Source: Candidatus Sulfopaludibacter sp. SbA3
GTDB lineage: Bacteria > Acidobacteriota > Terriglobia > Bryobacterales > Bryobacteraceae
DNA: 43,811 bases
Assembly (NCBI GenBank): GCA_945893365.1
Contig: CAMDED010000056.1
Span: forward strand, 1-43,811
Reading direction: 5' to 3'
Shown: piece by piece, positions 40,237-43,811 of the stretch
Layout of the letters: each line of letters starts with the position of its first letter
How positions within the stretch are numbered: the first letter of the stretch is position 1
Position numbers and translations under genes: made by a program
Notes under the pieces: generated by a model
Database searches by the model: none
Seen by the model: only the letters and a program-made list of their open reading frames with translations
What the model was told of the DNA's origin: nothing

Positions 40237-40501
40237 TCGGGCAAGCTCAGGTTCATACAGGAAGCGACTGGAACGGTCGTTTTACGACAGGTACTTAAAG
40301 AAAGCAGATTCGCTCCGGGACGTTGGCAAGATCGAGGCGGCCGCGCAAACGGAAGCAGCCAGAGTGGGTCTCGGGGCGATGGACGCCCTCCACTTGGCAG
40401 CAGCCCACTTATCCCGCGCGGACGAGTTCATCACGGCCGAGAAGCCGAACAAGGCGATCCATCGGTCGGTCCTCGTCGAGGTGGTCTACCTGTTTAGGTA
40501 G
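40237..40501 (+). pseudogene. PIN-domain (VapC-like) protein remnant
   Basis: The frame from about 40271 reads RSFYDRYLKKADSLRDVGKI, ARVGLGAMDALHLAAAHLSR, ADEFITAEKPNKAIHRSVLV to a TAG at 40501. This is the C-terminal half of a PIN nuclease, with the conserved Asp of MDALHLAAA. A short piece (GKLRFIQEATG) just before it is in another frame. The N-terminal half with the first catalytic Asp is missing. PIN proteins are RNases, and this fragment cannot be active. It abuts the toxin-antitoxin operator region. Confidence 0.75.
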
Positions 40502-40530
40502 TCTCGCTAACACCGTCGGTAAACCTGCCG

Positions 40531-41250
40531 CTATTTCCCGGCGGCCCGAGCCGACAGGCGTTCAATCGCCTCGCACGCCGCCCGCTGCGACGCAATCTTC
40601 TTCGAATTTCCTTCCCCACGGCCTAGAACGTCGTGGCCCACGCGCGCCTCCACGCTGAAGATTTTCGCGTGCTCGGGGCCGCGCTCGGCCACAATGAAGT
40701 ATCGCGGCTGCGGCAGCTTTCTTTGCTGCGCCAGTTCCTGCAGAGCGCTCTTATTGTCGTTCGCGGTGAGCGGGACCTCGGGCGCCGCGCCATTTGCCGA
40801 TTCACCGATCACGCGGTCGACCACAACCTTGCGGGCCGCTCCTATCCCGCCGTCAAGATACACTCCGGCGATCAGCGCCTCGAATGCATCCACGAGCAGC
40901 GTCTTCTTGGAACGTCCCCCGCTCATTTCCTCGCCACGGCCCAGCGCCAGATGTCTGCCGATATCCAGACTGCGCGCCACCCCGTGCAAATGAACCGCGC
41001 TCGCGTAATGAGCCTTCAGCTTCGATAGCCCGCCTTCCGATTCTTCCGGATACCGTTCAACCAGAAACTCGCTGAGCAGGAATCCGAGCACCGCATCCCC
41101 CAGAAATTCGAGCGCCTCGTTGTCGCGCTGCGGCGGCCCGTCGCCGCGCCGCTCGTGGACGCGGGAACTGTGGCGCAACGTTCGGCGCAACAATTCTCTG
41201 TCCCTGAACTGGTACCCCAGCGCGTCCTCAATCGATTCCGCGGCCGGCAT
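40531..41250 (-). CDS. rnc: Ribonuclease III
   Basis: 239 residues, the usual length. The endonuclease domain spans about 5-150 with the signature NEALEFLGDAVLG (residues 44-56) and the acidic active-site residues Glu48, Asp52, Asp121 and Glu124 (DAFEALIAGVYLDGG). The double-stranded-RNA-binding domain spans about 166-235 (NKSALQELAQQRKLPQPRYF; GRGEGNSKKIASQRAACEAI). It cleaves double-stranded RNA during rRNA and mRNA processing in the cytoplasm. It begins ten bases after the stop of the preceding minus-strand gene and probably shares its transcript. Confidence 0.96.
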   Translation of the reverse strand: MPAAESIEDALGYQFRDRELLRRTLRHSSRVHERRGDGPPQRDNEALEFLGDAVLGFLLSEFLVERYPEESEGGLSKLKAHYASAVHLHGVARSLDIGRHLALGRGEEMSGGRSKKTLLVDAFEALIAGVYLDGGIGAARKVVVDRVIGESANGAAPEVPLTANDNKSALQELAQQRKLPQPRYFIVAERGPEHAKIFSVEARVGHDVLGRGEGNSKKIASQRAACEAIERLSARAAGK

Positions 41251-41260
41251 GAAGCGGAGT

Positions 41261-42070
41261 TCAGGGCTTCTTCACTTCGATTTGCGGAGGAGGCGGCGCC
41301 GCGGGCGGCTTGGGCGCCCCGCCCTTGGCCTGCATCGCCCGCACCCGCTCGGCTTGCGCGAACTGCTTGATAGAGGGATGAACGTCCGCCATAGTGTTGA
41401 CTTTTTCCACCGCCGCCAGCGCGTCGTCCGGCTTCCCCGAAAGGTTATAGGCCTGTGCAAGGCGGACCACGGCCGCGGGATCCGGCGCCGCGGCGCCCTC
41501 CACGGCAGCCTTGAACTCCGTCACTGCGACGTCGTATTTCTTGCGCGCCATCGCTCCGAGGCCCAAGGCTTCATGCGCCTGGGACATGAAATCCTTCACC
41601 GCTCCAGCCCATTGCTCGTCGGTGATTTGCGGATTCGGCTTCGGGGCGCCCTTGAGAACCTCCATTGCAGTCTTCGCATACTTCTCCGACCGCGCCAGCT
41701 TCTCTTCGCGGTCCAAATCATGCTCGCGAGTCCGCTGCGCAATGCCCGACGCCAGCATCAGCATCGACATGTAGTTCTTCGGATCGGCTTCGAGCGTCAG
41801 TTCGGCGTAGGTCACCATCTTTTCGAAATCGTTTTTCTGCTGGTAGGACGCCGCGGCGAACTGCAGGGCGATCGCCTTGAATTCGGTGTCCGCAAACTTC
41901 TTGATCAGGTCGTCGGCCGCTTTGATTCGCGAGTCCGGATCCGGCGCGCTAAACATCGCCTGAATGGCCTCGACCTCCTTCTGCGACTTCGGTTGGGGCT
42001 GCTTTTGAGCCATCAGGGAAGCTGCGCCGGCGGCGAGCGCGAGAACGCAGGAAAGAATCTGTCGCGTCAT
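41261..42070 (-). CDS. Secreted TPR-like repeat protein
   Basis: 269 residues from ATG 42070, with AGGAG six bases upstream. An ATG at 42088 lies before that site and overlaps the preceding gene. Signal peptide (MTRQILSCVLALAAGAASLM). Helical repeats follow (SRIKAADDLIKKFADTEFKA; DFEKMVTYAELTLEADPKNY; EALGLGAMARKKYDVAVTEF; AAVVRLAQAYNLSGKPDDAL), then a proline-rich tail ending PPPPQIEVKKP. It probably acts as a periplasmic scaffold. It lies between another repeat protein and rnc, 14 bases after the former's stop, so the three look like an operon. Confidence 0.85.
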   Translation of the reverse strand: MTRQILSCVLALAAGAASLMAQKQPQPKSQKEVEAIQAMFSAPDPDSRIKAADDLIKKFADTEFKAIALQFAAASYQQKNDFEKMVTYAELTLEADPKNYMSMLMLASGIAQRTREHDLDREEKLARSEKYAKTAMEVLKGAPKPNPQITDEQWAGAVKDFMSQAHEALGLGAMARKKYDVAVTEFKAAVEGAAAPDPAAVVRLAQAYNLSGKPDDALAAVEKVNTMADVHPSIKQFAQAERVRAMQAKGGAPKPPAAPPPPQIEVKKP

Positions 42071-42084
42071 AATTGCTCCTTTAA

Positions 42085-43557
42085 TCATCTTTTGATACTT
42101 GCTTCGATGGCCTTCTCCGCCGCCTTACGCGCGCCCTCGGACGCGCCCCGGACGGTCAGGGCCTCCTTAAAAAACGTCTTTGCCTGCTCCCCTTCCCCGG
42201 AGGCGTCGGACAGGCGGCCCAGGTATACGAGCGACCATGCCTTGGTCTGCGGGTCGGGTTGATACTCGAGAACTTTTTGAAACAGCTTTTCCGACAGGGC
42301 CGGATCCTTCTGCAGGATCGCGATGCGCGCCAGACCATAATAAGCCCTTGCGTGGTCCGGACGCTCGCCCGCGCCCTGAAGGATCTTAAGATAGGCCTCC
42401 CGCGCCCGCTTCAGATCGCGCGCGAGATATAATCTCTCAGCCTCGTCCAAATCCTTTGCGGCTCCAGTCAGCTCGGGTTGCCGCGGCGCTTCCACGATGG
42501 CCGTCACCTTGGCTTTCCGGACCTGCGTGGCCGCGGCGAATTTCACTTGTTCCAGGCGTCCGATCTCCTTCTTGAGATCGATCGCGTCGATGAATTCGGG
42601 ATAGTACATCCGCATCGACTGTTCCTGTTTCAGGAACGCAGGCAACTGCTCGTAGAAGTAAGGTGTCAGGATGAAACCTTCCGCGAGGGCCTGGTCCACC
42701 ATGGCGGGCTTCTTCGAAAGCCTGCTCTCTAACGCCTTGATCAGGCATTCGGTGACAAGCAGAAGGTAATCTTCCTTATAGTGATCGGCCAGCGCCGGAG
42801 CGCCCATCGCGTAATCGACGAGCGACTTCTTTTTCATTACGTTGTCGGAATACTTCGTGGAAAGCGGATCGAGGAGGTAGTGCAGGTATCCGTGCCGGAC
42901 ATCGTCGATTTGGGGCTCGGGCGAGGGCGTCAGCACCACGAAATAATCCGCGCCGTAGCTGCGGGTTTGAATCTGGTTGGGGGCTCCCAGAAGATCGAGG
43001 AAGATCTGGAATCGGCGTCCCAGGAATCCCCGCGTATCGTTTCGCAGATAGACGTTCACGTTGAAGACGGCATCCGTAACGCCCTGGTGGTAGCGGGCGA
43101 TTTGCGCATCGATCGCCGGCTGCGCCTTCGCCCACAGGTCGTCGATATCCGCCTCGCGGTGGAACTGGGCGAGCAACTCGCCCAAACCGTCAAGTGGAAG
43201 AATATCGGGCGGGCGGTCGACTGTCCGGGTCAGGTATTCGAACGTGGGCGGGCCCGTAACGGAAAGCCCGAAGGAGATGTACTGGCTAAGTTCCTGTGTG
43301 TCGTTTTTCTGGCGATGCAAGCCGATAAATTTTTTCAACTCGGGCAGCACCGGAATGTTCCGGGACGCGATATGCTGGCGCACCATCTGCCGGAGCGGAT
43401 GATTCGCGGGAGAGTTCAGCTCCGCGTCGTAGCCGGCGGCATTGAGAGCCGCCAGTGCGGTAAACAGGCTGGGGCTTGCGTCGAGCTGGCCCAGCTCCGC
43501 CAGACACGGACGCGCAAGAAGCGACGCGATCAGCACGAAACTGGAGAATTTGACCAA
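42085..43557 (-). CDS. Secreted protein with degenerate zincin-like motif and C-terminal TPRs
   Basis: 490 residues from a TTG at 43557. No in-frame ATG or GTG precedes the signal peptide (KFSSFVLIASLLARPCLAEL), and GTG 43536 would cut into it. The N-terminal about 330 residues form an unfamiliar domain with YGADYFVVLTPSPEPQIDDV followed by RHGYLHYLLDPLSTKY. The H-x3-H spacing and 'LLDPL' resemble gluzincin-like (DUF4932-type) peptidases, but the catalytic Glu of HExxH is Gly here. Two or three TPRs follow at about 370-485 (RPDHARAYYGLARIAILQKD; PQTKAWSLVYLGRLSDASGE). It may be a non-catalytic relative of a secreted peptidase. Function unknown. Confidence 0.75.
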   Translation of the reverse strand: MVKFSSFVLIASLLARPCLAELGQLDASPSLFTALAALNAAGYDAELNSPANHPLRQMVRQHIASRNIPVLPELKKFIGLHRQKNDTQELSQYISFGLSVTGPPTFEYLTRTVDRPPDILPLDGLGELLAQFHREADIDDLWAKAQPAIDAQIARYHQGVTDAVFNVNVYLRNDTRGFLGRRFQIFLDLLGAPNQIQTRSYGADYFVVLTPSPEPQIDDVRHGYLHYLLDPLSTKYSDNVMKKKSLVDYAMGAPALADHYKEDYLLLVTECLIKALESRLSKKPAMVDQALAEGFILTPYFYEQLPAFLKQEQSMRMYYPEFIDAIDLKKEIGRLEQVKFAAATQVRKAKVTAIVEAPRQPELTGAAKDLDEAERLYLARDLKRAREAYLKILQGAGERPDHARAYYGLARIAILQKDPALSEKLFQKVLEYQPDPQTKAWSLVYLGRLSDASGEGEQAKTFFKEALTVRGASEGARKAAEKAIEASIKR

Positions 43558-43608
43558 CTCAACAGTTTAGCAAACCGCCGCCGCGTGATAAGGTATGGGA
43601 ATCGCACC

Positions 43609-43628
43609 GGGTGTGCGACATCAAAGTG
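43609..43628 (+). repeat. Candidate left terminal inverted repeat
   Basis: It begins GGGTGTGCGACATC and matches the reverse complement of 130-149 at 15 of 20 positions. GGG ends fit what I recall for ISKra4-family elements. It lies 91 bases before the first ORF. Confidence 0.4.
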
Positions 43629-43662
43629 CGATGGCGGTAGGTTTCTTTTTTGTGGCGTAAAT

Positions 43663-43684
43663 CTTAGCGTGGTTATACGCTAAG
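43663..43684 (+). promoter_or_regulatory. Perfect hairpin in the leader of the DUF6788-like gene
   Basis: CTTAGCGT and ACGCTAAG are perfect 8-bp arms around GGTTAT. The hairpin ends just before the GAGAGGAGG ribosome site, so it could sequester it, block read-through from outside promoters, or be an operator or transposase-binding site. Confidence 0.45.
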
Positions 43685-43699
43685 AGAGGAGGCCCCACC

Positions 43700-43811
43700 A
43701 TGAACGACTCTTTGCCTCAGTTGGAAGCCCAAAAAGCCGCTCTGCTGCACCAACTCGCGGCCGTCGGTGATCTCCGCCGCGGGTCCATCACGACCACTTC
43801 CGGCAAGTGCG
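43700..43811 (+). CDS. DUF6788-like protein, N-terminal fragment (3' end outside window)
   Basis: ATG 43700 has a very strong GAGAGGAGG site eight bases upstream. The 37 visible residues are MNDSLPQLEAQKAALLHQLA and AVGDLRRGSITTTSGKC. The block 'LxxLGDLRRGSIxxxxxKC' is, from memory, the start of DUF6788, short proteins with a following Cys cluster found next to transposases and in phages. No function is established. Its position behind a candidate inverted repeat suggests an accessory ORF of the insertion sequence. Confidence 0.6.
   Translation, partial: MNDSLPQLEAQKAALLHQLAAVGDLRRGSITTTSGKC

Larger units (their letters stand above)
43609..43811 (+). mobile_element. 5' end of an insertion sequence, truncated by the window edge
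   Basis: The segment holds a candidate left inverted repeat (43609-43628), an 8-bp hairpin (43663-43684), a strong ribosome site and the start of a DUF6788-like ORF. With the element at 1-149 it gives matching left and right ends in the same orientation, so they could be two copies of one element. Confidence 0.45.

Noticed and set aside
41120-42262. A 380-codon plus-strand open frame opposite rnc and the repeat-protein genes
   Set aside because: Arg/Leu/His-rich shadow of minus-strand genes, with no family features.

Overview
The window looks like a piece of an Acidobacteriota genome, most likely a Bryobacterales (Solibacter/Bryobacter-like) organism. This is inferred from gene content, not from a marker gene. 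It is GC-rich and carries two very large Oar-type TonB-dependent receptors with carboxypeptidase-regulatory N-domains, a DUF1501 + DUF1549/DUF1553 pair, a CRTAC1-type FG-GAP/ASPIC-UnbV protein, several secreted TPR proteins and two multiheme cytochromes. TTG starts and start/stop overlaps are frequent. No rRNA, tRNA or CRISPR array was seen.

Layout. 1-149 is the 3' end of an insertion sequence (ISKra4-like transposase tail plus a candidate right inverted repeat), and 43609-43811 is the 5' end of what may be the same kind of element (candidate left inverted repeat plus a DUF6788-like ORF). Both ends of the window therefore sit in probable multicopy DNA. 71-2861 holds a ceramidase-like gene whose 3' end runs into the insertion sequence, an unrecognised 50-residue gene with its own promoter and hairpin, and a broken esterase gene. 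2911-7211 is a TonB receptor translationally coupled to a seven-heme cytochrome. 7732-10292 holds plsY and an ECF sigma/anti-sigma/DUF3106 operon. 10488-12438 is a LysR regulator plus a PHP-domain protein. 12542-16575 is the DUF1549/1553-DUF1501 pair. 17048-19574 is a membrane-anchored methyltransferase divergent from a two-component system. 19682-27491 is a four-gene minus-strand operon (TPR, CRTAC1, seven-heme cytochrome fused to TPRs, TonB receptor), divergent from another TPR gene, and followed by a MacB-type permease, a TPR protein and a small YtkA/FixH-like protein. 32434-32778 is a histone-H1-like protein. 32866-38225 is a membrane formate dehydrogenase operon (fdhA-fdhB-fdhI-fdhE) whose catalytic subunit is read through an in-frame UGA as selenocysteine. 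38226-40501 is a graveyard: a broken Ser/Thr kinase gene, a HigBA-like toxin-antitoxin pair with a frameshifted toxin, and a PIN-domain remnant. 40531-43557 holds rnc and two secreted repeat proteins.

How the parts fit together. The formate dehydrogenase operon feeds electrons from periplasmic formate through iron-sulfur centres and cytochrome b into the quinone pool. The most unusual organisation is that both Oar-type receptors are genetically tied to cytochromes with the same order of seven CxxCH motifs, once by an overlapping start/stop and once in a TPR/CRTAC1 operon. I infer a repeated envelope module combining an outer-membrane channel with periplasmic or surface heme proteins. Its substrate is unknown.
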